Below are positions 1 through 8,106 of a DNA stretch of 64,000 bases, one piece after another. The stretch's first letter is position 1. Every line of letters begins with the position of its first letter. A model generated the notes under the pieces. The model searched no databases and was not told the origin of the DNA. It saw nothing but the letters and a program-made list of their open reading frames with translations. A program made the translations under genes and the position numbers. The stretch is from Halomarina halobia (GTDB lineage: Archaea; Halobacteriota; Halobacteria; Halobacteriales; Haloarculaceae): NCBI RefSeq assembly GCF_029338575.1, contig NZ_CP119992.1, positions 2,480,001-2,544,000 on the forward strand, written 5' to 3'.

Positions 1-675
1 CGTCGCTGTCACGAGATCTCCCGCCGACTTCAGTACGACTCCGCGCCGTACCACGCCGGGCTCGATTACAAGCGGCGCAAGCGGGTCGAGCGCATGTTCG
101 CGGACCAGGAACTCGCCGCCGTCGTCACCACCGCCGCGCTCGCCGCCGGGGTCGACTTCCCCGCCTCGCAGGTGATATTCGACTCGCTGGCGATGGGCAT
201 CGAGTGGCTCTCGGTCCAGGAGTTCCACCAGATGCTCGGTCGCGCCGGACGGCCGGACTACCACGACAAGGGCACCGTCTACGTGCTCGTCGAACCCGAC
301 GGCTCGTACCACAACTCGATGGAGGCGACCGAGGACGAGGTCGCGTTCACGCTCCTCAAGGGGGAGATGGAGTCCGTGATCACGCGCTACGACGAGGCCG
401 CGGCCGTGGAGGAGACGCTCGCCAACATCGTCGTCGCCGGGCGGGGCGCGAAGCGCCTCAACGACCGGATGATCGGCGAGGTGCCGACGAAGCACGCGCT
501 CGGCAAACTCCTCCAGTACGGCTTCATCGAGGGGGCCAGCCCGACGCGCCTCGGACGGGTCGTCTCGCGGCACTTCCTCTCGCCGAAGCGCGCGTTCGTC
601 ATGCTCGACGGCATCCGCGCCGGAAGCGACCCCTACGACGTCGTGGCCGCCCTCGAACTGCTCGAAGAGGAGTAG
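1..675 (+). CDS. DEAD/DEAH-box (Ski2-like) helicase, C-terminal part; 5' end outside window
   Basis: The gene enters the window already open and ends at TAG 673-675, leaving about 224 residues of the C-terminal half. Visible superfamily 2 motifs are a motif V-like AAGVDFPA (nt ~141-164) and a motif VI-like QMLGRAGRPDY (nt ~229-261), both in the second RecA fold of Ski2/Hel308-type helicases. The conserved segment after them resembles the winged-helix region of archaeal Ski2-like proteins. It should unwind nucleic acid using ATP, but DNA versus RNA preference cannot be read here. The Walker A and DEAD-box motifs lie upstream of the window. An ATG at 94 is internal and is not the start. Confidence 0.85.
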   Translation, partial: RRCHEISRRLQYDSAPYHAGLDYKRRKRVERMFADQELAAVVTTAALAAGVDFPASQVIFDSLAMGIEWLSVQEFHQMLGRAGRPDYHDKGTVYVLVEPDGSYHNSMEATEDEVAFTLLKGEMESVITRYDEAAAVEETLANIVVAGRGAKRLNDRMIGEVPTKHALGKLLQYGFIEGASPTRLGRVVSRHFLSPKRAFVMLDGIRAGSDPYDVVAALELLEEE

Positions 676-756
676 GCGGACGACGGTGGGACCGCGACAC
701 CGCCGCCGTCGATCCGCGTCCCCGCGTCGGCGTCTCCGCTGTCGACGTCGCTCCCT

Positions 757-999
757 TCAGAACGACTGGAGTCGGATCTCGTCGTCGTCGACGGACGCGA
801 CCGACGCCTTCTGCAGCGGATACGTGTCCTCGTCGCGGTCGGCCCACCCGAGCTTCGACATCACCGTCTCCGTGAGCCCCGGGTCGGGGTCCACGTAGGC
901 GGTCCCGTGATCGACCTCGACGACGCGACCGACCGTGTCACCGTCGGCGTTCACCACTCTCTTCCCCTCGTCGTCCTCGCTGAAGTCAGTCGCTGCCAT
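757..999 (-). CDS. Small PRC-barrel-like protein (80 aa)
   Basis: An 80-residue acidic protein transcribed toward the helicase, starting at ATG 997-999. The core pattern (G-x-x-V, then DGDTVGRVVEV, then a segment with YVDPDPGLTE and LGW) resembles the short beta-barrel PRC/DUF2171-like proteins common in haloarchaea. There is no signal peptide or membrane segment, so it is probably cytoplasmic. Its role is unknown; PRC barrels often bind RNA or protein partners. The gene stands alone, convergent with the helicase, and its stop is about 80 bp from the helicase stop. The family assignment is by pattern only. Confidence 0.7.
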   Translation of the reverse strand: MAATDFSEDDEGKRVVNADGDTVGRVVEVDHGTAYVDPDPGLTETVMSKLGWADRDEDTYPLQKASVASVDDDEIRLQSF

Positions 1000-1556
1000 T
1001 GCGGGTGAGAATTGAGGTCGGACGCGCTTGGTTGGCGTCCCTGCGCCCGCCGGCCGTTAATCTGCCCGGGAGTGTATCACGCTCGAGACGCTGCGCGCCT
1101 CACACGATTCCGGGCCTCCGATATCTGCGGAGACGACCACTGACCTCGTCGGGACGCCCCCCATTCGTGCCGTCCCCTCGACTCACCCCTGCACCCTCCT
1201 CGACCCTCCGCGAGGCGTTCGACCGCCCGGAGACGCCCGTCCGGCGGACGTCACCGAACGTCTCACTCGCGGGATTGCCGGTAAACGCGGCCGATGGCGT
1301 CGATGCGTTCGGGGGTGAGCGGACACCCACGCGTCGGCTCACTACACGGTGCGAACGGAGTAGGTGGTCGTCCACGTGCAGCCGGTGGTCGGGTTCTCAC
1401 CCCCTGCAGTTCGGGCAGGCGGTGGGCGATTTCCACGCGTTTCCTCCATTAGCTCCCGCGTCCTACCGTCTCTGACTGACCGGTAGGAAACCGGGGACCG
1501 AACTCAGCGATGAGTGACCGGAGGACACCCCGAGACACGATACCAGAGCAGACACG
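1000..1556. other. Intergenic region with no supported gene
   Basis: About 560 bp between the start of the PRC-barrel-like gene and a Tat lipoprotein. Open frames exist on both strands, but their translations are low-complexity Arg/Pro/Ser strings typical of high-GC shadow frames. On the minus strand near 1270-1330 there is a short peptide-like stretch reading GCPLTPERIDAIGRVYRQ that ends at a stop near 1269. It could be the tail of a decayed gene, but no start or full domain is visible. No RNA gene or repeat was recognised. Confidence 0.4.
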
Positions 1557-2249
1557 ATGACGGACGAACCCACACGATTCGACGGCGTCTCGCGCAGAAC
1601 ACTACTGAAAGCCAGTGCGGTCGGCATCGGCACGGTCGGGCTGGCCGGCTGTACGGGTACGGACGCGGACGCCCCCGAGGACGATCCCACTCCGGCTTCG
1701 GAGGACGCTCCCACCCCGACCTCGGAGGATGCTCCCGCTTCGGAACTAGACCTCGACACGCTGGAGGCCGACACCGAGTTCGGAACCCTCCGGGCCGAGC
1801 GTGCGGAGAACTCGTACGTCGGGCTCATCGACGACGGCCGGGCGATCGGTATCGCCTTCCTCGACGACGTTGGCGTCGGAGATGACCGCGACGTCGACGG
1901 TGAGATCGTCGTTCACCTGTACGATCGGGAGGAGCTCGCGGTCCTGATCGGCGCGGTCGATGCCGAGGGGACGGCGACGCTCGAGAGTGGTGACCTCAGC
2001 GACTTCGATGCCACCGTGGAGCTCACCGTGGAGGACGACGCCGTGTCCGGAACGGCGACTTTCCGCGGGGAATCGTCCGCCCCGTTCACGGCAGCCGCCG
2101 CCACCGGGATCGCCGGCGTCTACTGGGCGCACGGAACCGACGAGGAATCCGACGTCCGCGGCGACTGGGTCGTGCTCCCCGACGGCCGCCAGTGGGGCTG
2201 TGCTTGCCTTCCGCCGTTCGTCAGCCCCTGCTGTATGCTGGGGTTGTGA
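1557..2249 (+). CDS. Tat-exported lipoprotein with C-terminal Cys cluster
   Basis: A 230-residue protein with a twin-arginine signal (SRRTLLKAS, residues 12-20) and lipobox LAGC with the lipidated Cys at residue 32, so it should be exported folded and anchored on the outside of the membrane. Residues 35-60 form an acidic Pro/Thr/Ser linker of near-repeats (PTPASEDA, PTPTSEDA). The globular part (70-200) is beta-rich and of no family I recognise. The last 16 residues hold four cysteines in the pattern CxC...CC, unusual for a haloarchaeal surface protein and possibly a metal site or disulfides. It stands alone; the next gene downstream runs in the opposite direction. Confidence 0.75.
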   Translation: MTDEPTRFDGVSRRTLLKASAVGIGTVGLAGCTGTDADAPEDDPTPASEDAPTPTSEDAPASELDLDTLEADTEFGTLRAERAENSYVGLIDDGRAIGIAFLDDVGVGDDRDVDGEIVVHLYDREELAVLIGAVDAEGTATLESGDLSDFDATVELTVEDDAVSGTATFRGESSAPFTAAAATGIAGVYWAHGTDEESDVRGDWVVLPDGRQWGCACLPPFVSPCCMLGL

Positions 2250-2335
2250 CGGTCCCGGTACGGAGTGACGGCGCTTCGGTTCTCGGCGGACGGGTAGGCC
2301 GTGCCGTAGCCGCGCCGTGCGGTGGAAACGTCACC

Positions 2336-2368
2336 TCGCGGGTGTCGTCCGTCAGGCGAGCGGCGTCC
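2336..2368. repeat. 33-bp direct repeat, copy 1 (duplicates the 3' end of the radical SAM gene)
   Basis: Identical over 33 bp to 2467-2499, where the sequence includes the stop codon and last codons of the minus-strand radical SAM gene. The two copies are offset by 131 bp and bracket a dispersed repeat at 2375-2466. This looks like a duplication made when the repeat arrived, or a recombination product. Confidence 0.9.
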
Positions 2369-2374
2369 ATCTCC

Positions 2375-2466
2375 CACCTTTTTCTTCGTCGGGTGGACTC
2401 GCTTCGCTCGTCCACCACTCCTCGAAAAATCTGGACCAAAAAGAGCCGCCCGCTCGTTTCACTCAC
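2375..2466 (+). repeat. Dispersed hairpin repeat, copy A
   Basis: A member of the intergenic repeat family found across the window. It opens CACCTTTTTC (2375-2384), contains an inner hairpin (GTGGAC...GTCCAC, 2393-2415), closes with GAAAAATC (2424-2431) and continues with TGGACCAAAA. The outer stem here is TTTTTC/GAAAAA instead of the usual TTTTGC/GCAAAA, so both sides changed together. It lies between a plus-strand lipoprotein gene and the 3' end of a minus-strand gene. Confidence 0.8.
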
Positions 2467-2499
2467 TCGCGGGTGTCGTCCGTCAGGCGAGCGGCGTCC
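2467..2499. repeat. 33-bp direct repeat, copy 2
   Basis: The second copy of the 33-bp sequence at 2336-2368. It spans the stop codon (2483-2485, minus strand) and the final codons of the radical SAM gene, so this copy is probably the original and the other the duplicate. Confidence 0.9.
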
Positions 2500-3478
2500 G
2501 CTCCACTACCGTCCCGTCGTAGGTGGGGTACTGCTCGACGATCTCGCCCGTCTCGGCGTCGCCCGCCTCGACCATCTCCTCCAGCAGCCACCACGCCATC
2601 TCGACGTGAGTGTCCTTCACGACGTAGAACTCCTCGGGGACGCCGAGCGCCGCCAGTTCGTCGGGGGTGAGCCACGTCTTGCCGTAGACGAGCGTGCCGT
2701 CGTCGGTCACGTCGTCGAACTCGCGGCCGACGTTTCGGGCCATGCGCTTCAGGCGGTTTCGGTGCTGGGCCGCGTCCTTGAACACGCTCGTACAGAAGTA
2801 GACGCGCGGGTGGTCGCCCATCGCCTCGAGGATGGCCGCTTTCGACCCGTCGACGGCGCTCATGTGGCCCTCCTGGAGTTCGTACCCCTCCTCCCGCATC
2901 CGGCGGTAGTTCCCGTCGCTCATCTCGAACTCGTTGACGTTGCAGAACTCGGCGGCCCCCTCGTCGAGGAACTCCAGGAACTCCGGTTCGGCGCGGATGC
3001 CGGGGATCTCGAAGGCGGGGGTGAGCCCCTCCTCGCGCGCGACGTAGAGGATCTCCTCCCACTCGGTGCCGTGGAGGTCGCCCCACCGTTCGTAGGGCGG
3101 ATGAAAGCGGATCTCGTCGAGGCCGGCGTCGGCGAGACGGCGCATGTTCTCGCGTCCGCCAGTGATGCCGGTGTAGAGGTGGGTGTGGTGGTCCTCGCCG
3201 AACTCCTCCTTGAGCAGCGAGAGGTACCGGCAGGTCCTCGAGAGGACCTCCTGCGGTTCGCCGCCGGTGATCGAGGTGCCGAGCGCGTCCATGCGCTTTG
3301 CCTCCTCGATGACGTCCGCGTCGGACTCGACGCGGCGCTCGTTCGCGTACACGTCCGTGACGTTCTTGCGGTTCTCGCCGAGCGGGCAGTAGAAACAGTC
3401 GCGCTGGTCACAGTAACCGTAGACGAACAGCACCATCTTGCCGCCCATCGCGCACTGCTCACAGCCCTTCGAGATCAT
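2483..3478 (-). CDS. Radical SAM protein, COG2108-like
   Basis: A 331-residue protein from ATG 3476-3478. That start is chosen because the conserved N-terminus MISKGCEQC begins there and the longer upstream frame is Arg/Pro-rich. Residues 23-31 carry the cluster cysteines C23, C28 and C31 (GYCDQRDCFYC), spaced CX4CX2C as written, one residue longer than the canonical CX3CX2C. An extra pair, C6/C9, precedes them. ITGGEP (~residue 76) is the GGE motif that binds the SAM amino group. The arrangement matches archaeal proteins annotated as related to pyruvate formate-lyase activating enzyme (COG2108), whose substrate is unknown. The 3' end is duplicated next to a repeat element downstream. Confidence 0.82.
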   Translation of the reverse strand: MISKGCEQCAMGGKMVLFVYGYCDQRDCFYCPLGENRKNVTDVYANERRVESDADVIEEAKRMDALGTSITGGEPQEVLSRTCRYLSLLKEEFGEDHHTHLYTGITGGRENMRRLADAGLDEIRFHPPYERWGDLHGTEWEEILYVAREEGLTPAFEIPGIRAEPEFLEFLDEGAAEFCNVNEFEMSDGNYRRMREEGYELQEGHMSAVDGSKAAILEAMGDHPRVYFCTSVFKDAAQHRNRLKRMARNVGREFDDVTDDGTLVYGKTWLTPDELAALGVPEEFYVVKDTHVEMAWWLLEEMVEAGDAETGEIVEQYPTYDGTVVERTPLA

Positions 3479-3611
3479 TCGTGCCCCCGTTCGCCGCGGA
3501 CGGGCAAAAGCGACACGTTCCGCACGGAGACGCGGCTCAGTGTGACCCGGTGTCTCGGCTGTCACACACCGCACGCCGCCGACCGCCGGCACGGCCCGTC
3601 ACGATCGCCGA

Positions 3612-4244
3612 CTACCGCTTCCCCTTGACGGCGTAGACCGTCGTCGAGAGGACCGTGCCCTCTATCGCCCGCCGGAACTCGTCGTAGGTCGCCCCCGGCT
3701 CCGCGTCGACCGGCCCGTCGAGGCCGTACATGGTCATCAGGTAGGTGTGCACGGGGTCGCCCGCCGGCGGACAGGGACCCGTGTAGCCGACCGAGCCCGC
3801 GCTGTTCGTCCCCTGGGTGACGACGATCGTCTCGGAGATGCCTGTCGCGTCGACCTCGAGTTCGACGCGCGGGCGCGGCGCGATCCCCGGATCCAGCACC
3901 GAGATGGTCGGTGGGAGGCCCCACAGCAGCCAGTGGACGTAGGGCTCCCCCGTGGACTCGTCGACGAACGCGAGCGCCAGCGTGTCGATGGCGTCGTCGA
4001 CCGTGGTCACGTTGATCCCGGGCGAGATGTTCGCCCCCTCGCAGGTGTGACGAGGAGGGAGCGTCATGTCGAAGCCGAGCCCCTCGACCTCGTAGGAGAG
4101 GTCGGGCGGAACGGTGTCGCTCGCGGCCCCCCGCTCCCGTTCGGTCTCGTTGCCGGGAACGGCGGCCGCGTCCGGATCGTCCATGCACCCGGCCAGCAGG
4201 CTCGCCGTCGCGCCGACGCCGACGAGGAAGCCCCGTCTGTCCAT
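3612..4244 (-). CDS. PEBP-family (YbhB/YbcL) Tat lipoprotein
   Basis: A 210-residue protein with a Tat signal (DRRGFLVG, residues 2-9) and lipobox LLAGC with Cys at residue 20, so it is exported and lipid-anchored. The rest is a phosphatidylethanolamine-binding/Raf-kinase-inhibitor-like domain: an HWLLWGLPP-like strand, the GYTGPCPPAGDPVHTY signature (~residues 150-165) and a closing YAVKGKR. Bacterial and archaeal members of the YbhB type have no settled function. It is monocistronic, divergent from the DUF6517-like gene at 4334; the two starts are about 90 bp apart. Confidence 0.88.
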   Translation of the reverse strand: MDRRGFLVGVGATASLLAGCMDDPDAAAVPGNETERERGAASDTVPPDLSYEVEGLGFDMTLPPRHTCEGANISPGINVTTVDDAIDTLALAFVDESTGEPYVHWLLWGLPPTISVLDPGIAPRPRVELEVDATGISETIVVTQGTNSAGSVGYTGPCPPAGDPVHTYLMTMYGLDGPVDAEPGATYDEFRRAIEGTVLSTTVYAVKGKR

Positions 4245-4333
4245 GGCCGCCGTACGGTTGGCTGGAACTTCAACCCCGATGACCGCCGCCGGGCCACGAA
4301 GTATTTAACCCCTGATCGTTCATGAACTCGTGT

Positions 4334-4990
4334 ATGACGATGTCACGTCGCCGCTTCGTGGCTGGAGCGGCGGGGATCGGTACCGGCGTCGCGCTCGCCG
4401 GCTGTCTCGGCGTGCTCACCGGAGACGAGGCGCTGCGCTTCGAGGCGCAGGCGGCCGTCGTTCCGCCGTCGGTGCGTGACTCCGAGGGCTACGAGGAACA
4501 CGAGACGACCAAACCCGAGGTCACCCGCGAGTTCTCGGCGGCGGGCCAGACCCGCGAGGTGACGGTACAGAACGTCGTCGCGCAGTACGACCGGGGCGTG
4601 GACATTCCCGTGGCCGGGCGCGCCCGCGCCGCGGTGTTCACCGTGCTCAGCACTCCCCAGGTGAAGATCCTCGGGAAGACGTTCAACCCCGTCAAGGACA
4701 TGTCGACCGACGAGATCGTCGACATGGTCCAGCAGCGCTACGAGCGCGTCCAGAACGTCAGGCGGGCGGACTCGCGGACCGTGTCGATCCTCGGGACCGA
4801 GACCGAGGCGGTACGCTACACCGCCGACGCGACGCTCGCGGCCGGCGCGAGCGTGGAGGTGTATCTGACCGTGACCGAAGTCGTCGCCGACGCCGACGAC
4901 TTCGTGCTCTGCTTCGCCGCCTATCCCCGGTCGCTCGACGAGCGGGAGACGGTCACGGCCCTCGCAAACGGCGTCCGACACGGGGACTGA
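4334..4990 (+). CDS. DUF6517-like Tat lipoprotein, paralog 1
   Basis: A lipoprotein of about 218 residues. I chose ATG 4334 because a TATA-like GTATTTAA (4301-4308) lies about 28 nt upstream, fitting a leaderless transcript; ATGs at 4322 and 4340 are alternatives. The Tat motif SRRRFVAG is followed by lipobox LAGC with Cys ~24. The mature part has VTVQNVVAQYDR, then STPQVKILGKTFNPVKDMS, then an alternating strand region, matching haloarchaeal DUF6517-type lipoproteins of unknown function. The next gene at 5150 is a clear paralog with the same order of segments, so this is a tandem duplication. Confidence 0.78.
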   Translation: MTMSRRRFVAGAAGIGTGVALAGCLGVLTGDEALRFEAQAAVVPPSVRDSEGYEEHETTKPEVTREFSAAGQTREVTVQNVVAQYDRGVDIPVAGRARAAVFTVLSTPQVKILGKTFNPVKDMSTDEIVDMVQQRYERVQNVRRADSRTVSILGTETEAVRYTADATLAAGASVEVYLTVTEVVADADDFVLCFAAYPRSLDERETVTALANGVRHGD

Positions 4991-5149
4991 CGGATCGCCG
5001 ACCGAGACGGTGAGATCTCCGAGCCGCTGACTATCGCTCGCCGCGTACTGTCTCGCTCCCCGCTCACTATCTAATCACTGACTCACGCCGATGAATTAGA
5101 ATTGAATATTATAATAAGTTAGATATATCCGTAAACGGTACACCTTCGT

Positions 5150-5815
5150 ATGGTGAATCGACGGCGGTTCCTCGCCGGGGTCGCCACGGGTATCGTCGGC
5201 GCGATGTCGGGGTGCGTGGGCGAGAGCTGGACGCATCAGCTCTCGCGTCCGGCGACGGTGTCGTCGGACGCGCTCCGCTCGACCGGTTACCGAAAGCGAC
5301 GGCTCCGCCGCGAGTCGTTCACGCGGACGCTCGAGGTGTTCGGCGTCGAGCGTACCGTCGGGGTGACGGTCCTGGTCGCCGAGTACGAGCGGTGGAGCGC
5401 GCTCCCGACGTTCGACGATCCGGTTCGCACAGGGATCTTCGGGACGGTGAGCGCGCCACGCGTCGAGGTGCTGGGTCAGAGCCTCAACCCGCTCGACAAC
5501 ATGCCGCCATCGGTCGTCGCGGGGCTCATCGACAAGGGACAGCAGATGGTCGGCGACCTGAACGAGGACGGAACGGTCTCGGGGAGGTTGCTCGGTAACC
5601 AGGTCGCGATCTCTCGGTACACCGCCGTCGCCGACGAACCGTCGCGCGACCGTCGGATACCGATCTACTTCACCGTGAGTCAGGCGGTTCCGTCCGAGTC
5701 CGACTTCGTGCTCGCCACCAGCATGTTCCCCACCAGCGTCCCGGGTGAACACGACCGGATCCTCGAGCTGACGCGAGCGGTCGAGCATCCGGGCGTGTGG
5801 AAGGAGGCGGGGTAG
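5150..5815 (+). CDS. DUF6517-like Tat lipoprotein, paralog 2
   Basis: A 221-residue lipoprotein with Tat motif NRRRFLAG and lipobox MSGC (Cys 22). It shares with the preceding gene the segments VTVLVAEYERW, SAPRVEVLGQSLNPLDNMP, and a closing FTVSQAVPSESDFVLATSMFP that parallels LTVTEVVADADDFVLCFAAYP in paralog 1. The region before it (5090-5140) is the AT-richest promoter in this part of the window, with overlapping TATA-like stretches, so it probably has its own transcript. Function is unknown; an outer-surface location is inferred from the signal. Confidence 0.78.
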   Translation: MVNRRRFLAGVATGIVGAMSGCVGESWTHQLSRPATVSSDALRSTGYRKRRLRRESFTRTLEVFGVERTVGVTVLVAEYERWSALPTFDDPVRTGIFGTVSAPRVEVLGQSLNPLDNMPPSVVAGLIDKGQQMVGDLNEDGTVSGRLLGNQVAISRYTAVADEPSRDRRIPIYFTVSQAVPSESDFVLATSMFPTSVPGEHDRILELTRAVEHPGVWKEAG

Positions 5816-5857
5816 ACTCCAAAGAGAAATTACCTACGGAGAGCATACCCACCGCCA

Positions 5858-6952
5858 ATGCTGTTGGTGCTGTGTGTCGACCTCGACGACGACCTCGGTC
5901 GGAAGACAGGACTCGAGACGCCGGTCGTGGGACGGGCGGCCGTCGAGTCGGCGGCCGTCGCGCTCGCCACCGCCGATCCCGAGGACAGCGACGTGAACGT
6001 CCTGTTCGAGGGGATCCACCTCTACGACGGCATCGACGACGTGGAGCGCGAGGTCGCGGTCGTCACGGGCACCAACGGGAACGACGTCGCCGCCAACCGG
6101 AAGGTCGGCGAGGAGGTCGACACCGTCCTCGCGCGCCTCACGACCGGCGAGGACGTCCACGCGCTCGTCGTCACCGACGGCGCGCAGGACGAGTCGGTCA
6201 TCCCGGTCATCCGCTCGCGGGTCCCCATCGACGGCGTCCGGCGCGTCGTCGTCCGCCAGGCCCAGGACCTCGAGTCGATGTACTACACCATCAAGCAGGT
6301 CCTCAACGACCCCGAGACGCGCGGCACGATCCTCGTTCCGATGGGCGTCCTGCTGCTCGTCTACCCGCTGCTCGAACTCGCCGACCGGCTCAACCTCCCG
6401 GGCGCGACCTTCGGCGTCGTCAGCGGACTGCTCGGCCTCTACCTGCTGCTGCGCGGGCTCGGCGCCGAGCGCGCGGTCGACCGGGCCGTCGCGCGCGCGC
6501 GCACCGGCTTCTACACCGGTCGGGTCACCATCATCACCTACGTCGTGGCGGCGGCGCTCATCGTCATCGGCGGGGCGGACGGCGCGGAGGAGGTCCTCCG
6601 CGTCGGACGGACCCTGCCCGCGACCGACACGGCCGGACTCCTGCACGCGCTCGCGGCGCTCGTCTACGGGTCGGTCCAGTGGTTCGCCGCGGCGGGCGTC
6701 GTGGCCAGCCTCGGGCGCATCACCGACGAGTACCTGCACGACAGCTTCGAGTGGCGCTACTGTAACGCCCCGTTCTACGTCCTCTCCATCGCCGCCGTCC
6801 TCCAGGGGGTGAGCGCCTACTTCCTCGGACTCCAGGGGTCGTCGTACCTCGCCGCCGCGCTCACCGTCGGCACCCTGCTCGGGGTGGTCAGCACCCTCGT
6901 GTTCGCCATCGCCGAGGCCCGCTTCCCCCGCGAGGCGGATCCCGCGGCGTGA
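5858..6952 (+). CDS. DUF373 family membrane protein
   Basis: A 364-residue protein beginning MLLVLCVDLDDDLG. Residues 1-150 form a soluble domain with VVTGTNGNDVAANRKVGEEVD and LVVTDGAQDESVIPVI, the hallmarks of DUF373, a broadly conserved archaeal family. The remainder is multi-pass, with hydrophobic segments beginning near residues 155, 180, 222, 262, 305 and 325. An acidic-rich cytosolic N-domain on a membrane C-domain is the usual DUF373 layout; the function is not established. The gene starts about 40 bp after paralog 2 and ends 58 bp from the converging ilvE. Confidence 0.88.
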   Translation: MLLVLCVDLDDDLGRKTGLETPVVGRAAVESAAVALATADPEDSDVNVLFEGIHLYDGIDDVEREVAVVTGTNGNDVAANRKVGEEVDTVLARLTTGEDVHALVVTDGAQDESVIPVIRSRVPIDGVRRVVVRQAQDLESMYYTIKQVLNDPETRGTILVPMGVLLLVYPLLELADRLNLPGATFGVVSGLLGLYLLLRGLGAERAVDRAVARARTGFYTGRVTIITYVVAAALIVIGGADGAEEVLRVGRTLPATDTAGLLHALAALVYGSVQWFAAAGVVASLGRITDEYLHDSFEWRYCNAPFYVLSIAAVLQGVSAYFLGLQGSSYLAAALTVGTLLGVVSTLVFAIAEARFPREADPAA

Positions 6953-7009
6953 GCGTGAACCGGACGAGTTCGTCGCCCCGGCGGCGGATCGCGCCCGCCG
7001 GTCGTCGCG

Positions 7010-7945
7010 TCACTCCTCGACGTAGAGGAACCAGTCGTCGTGGTCGTCGACCCGGCGCTCGACGAGATCGAAGAACGCGGACTGCACGTCCTCGGTTACG
7101 GACCCGCGCGTTCCCTCGCCGATGGCGTTGTCGTCGACGCTGCGGATGGGCGTCACCTCGGCCGCGGTGCCGGTGAAGAACAGCTCGTCGGCGGTGTAGA
7201 GCTGGCCGCGGCTGATGGTCGCCTCGTCGTGGACGGTGTACCCGAGTTCGCGGGCGAGCTGGATGGCGGTTCTCCGCGTGATGCCGTCCAGGATGGACTC
7301 CGCGAGGCCGGGGGTGTAGATCTCGCCGTCGTTCACCATGAAGATGTTCTCGCCGGGCCCCTCGGCGACGTTGCCCTCCTTGTTGAGGAGGATGGCCTCG
7401 ACGTAGCCGTTCGAGCGGGCCTCCTCGCCGGCGAGGAGGCTGTTGATGTACGGCCCGGTCGCCTTCGCGTTCGTGGGGATCTGGCTGGAGGCGTGCTTGC
7501 GCCACGAGGAGACCATCACGTCGACGCCGTCCTCGAGCGCCTCGTCACCGAGGTAGGCCCCCCACGGCCAGCAGGCGATCATCGTCCGCGTCGGGCAGTT
7601 CCCCGGCGAGACGCCGAGGCTGTCGTACCCGTAGAACGCGAGCGGCCGGATGTAACACGATTCGAGGTCCTGCCGGCGGATGAGTTCGGTCGTCGCCTCG
7701 GTCAGCTCCTCGCGTGAGTGCTCGATCTCCAGCCCGTAGGGCTTCCCGGAGGCGTAGAACCGATCCAGGTGCTCCTCCCAGCGGAAGATCGCGGGGCCGC
7801 GCTCGGTGTCGTAACACCGCACGCCCTCGAAGACCCCCGTCCCGTAGTGCAGCCCGTGGCTCAGGACGTGCACCTGCGCGTCGTCCCAGTCCAGAAACTC
7901 ACCATCCATCCAGATGGTGTCGACGTCCATGTCGGCGAATGCCAT
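7010..7945 (-). CDS. ilvE: Branched-chain amino acid aminotransferase
   Basis: A fold-type IV PLP aminotransferase of 311 residues from ATG 7943-7945 (ATG 7928-7930 is also possible). It converts the keto acids of valine, leucine and isoleucine using glutamate. Diagnostic features are the N-terminal WMDGEFLDWDDAQVHVLSHG, GTGVFEGVRCY (36-45), the PLP Schiff-base lysine ~K161 in NAKATGPYINS, and LLNKEGNVAEGPGENIF followed by GITRRT. Length fits the family. It is monocistronic here, with no ilv or leu neighbours. Confidence 0.93.
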   Translation of the reverse strand: MAFADMDVDTIWMDGEFLDWDDAQVHVLSHGLHYGTGVFEGVRCYDTERGPAIFRWEEHLDRFYASGKPYGLEIEHSREELTEATTELIRRQDLESCYIRPLAFYGYDSLGVSPGNCPTRTMIACWPWGAYLGDEALEDGVDVMVSSWRKHASSQIPTNAKATGPYINSLLAGEEARSNGYVEAILLNKEGNVAEGPGENIFMVNDGEIYTPGLAESILDGITRRTAIQLARELGYTVHDEATISRGQLYTADELFFTGTAAEVTPIRSVDDNAIGEGTRGSVTEDVQSAFFDLVERRVDDHDDWFLYVEE

Positions 7946-8106
7946 ATGGGCCACTCCGTGCCGGTGGTATTGAGTCTTGGCGATTATTGCTTCCTTTCGA
8001 ACCGCGGCGAAACCGACCGACTCGCCGGCGGCCGCTCCACGCGGTATTACGCGATCCGGAAACGCGCATAACAAGGTTGAGGGTCGCTGCCTTCCTCCGT
8101 TCTGAT

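Noticed and set aside
999..1475. Open frame of about 158 codons on the plus strand
   Set aside because: The translation is Arg/Pro/Ser low complexity, with no domain, signal or good start. Frames of this kind are common shadows in high-GC DNA.
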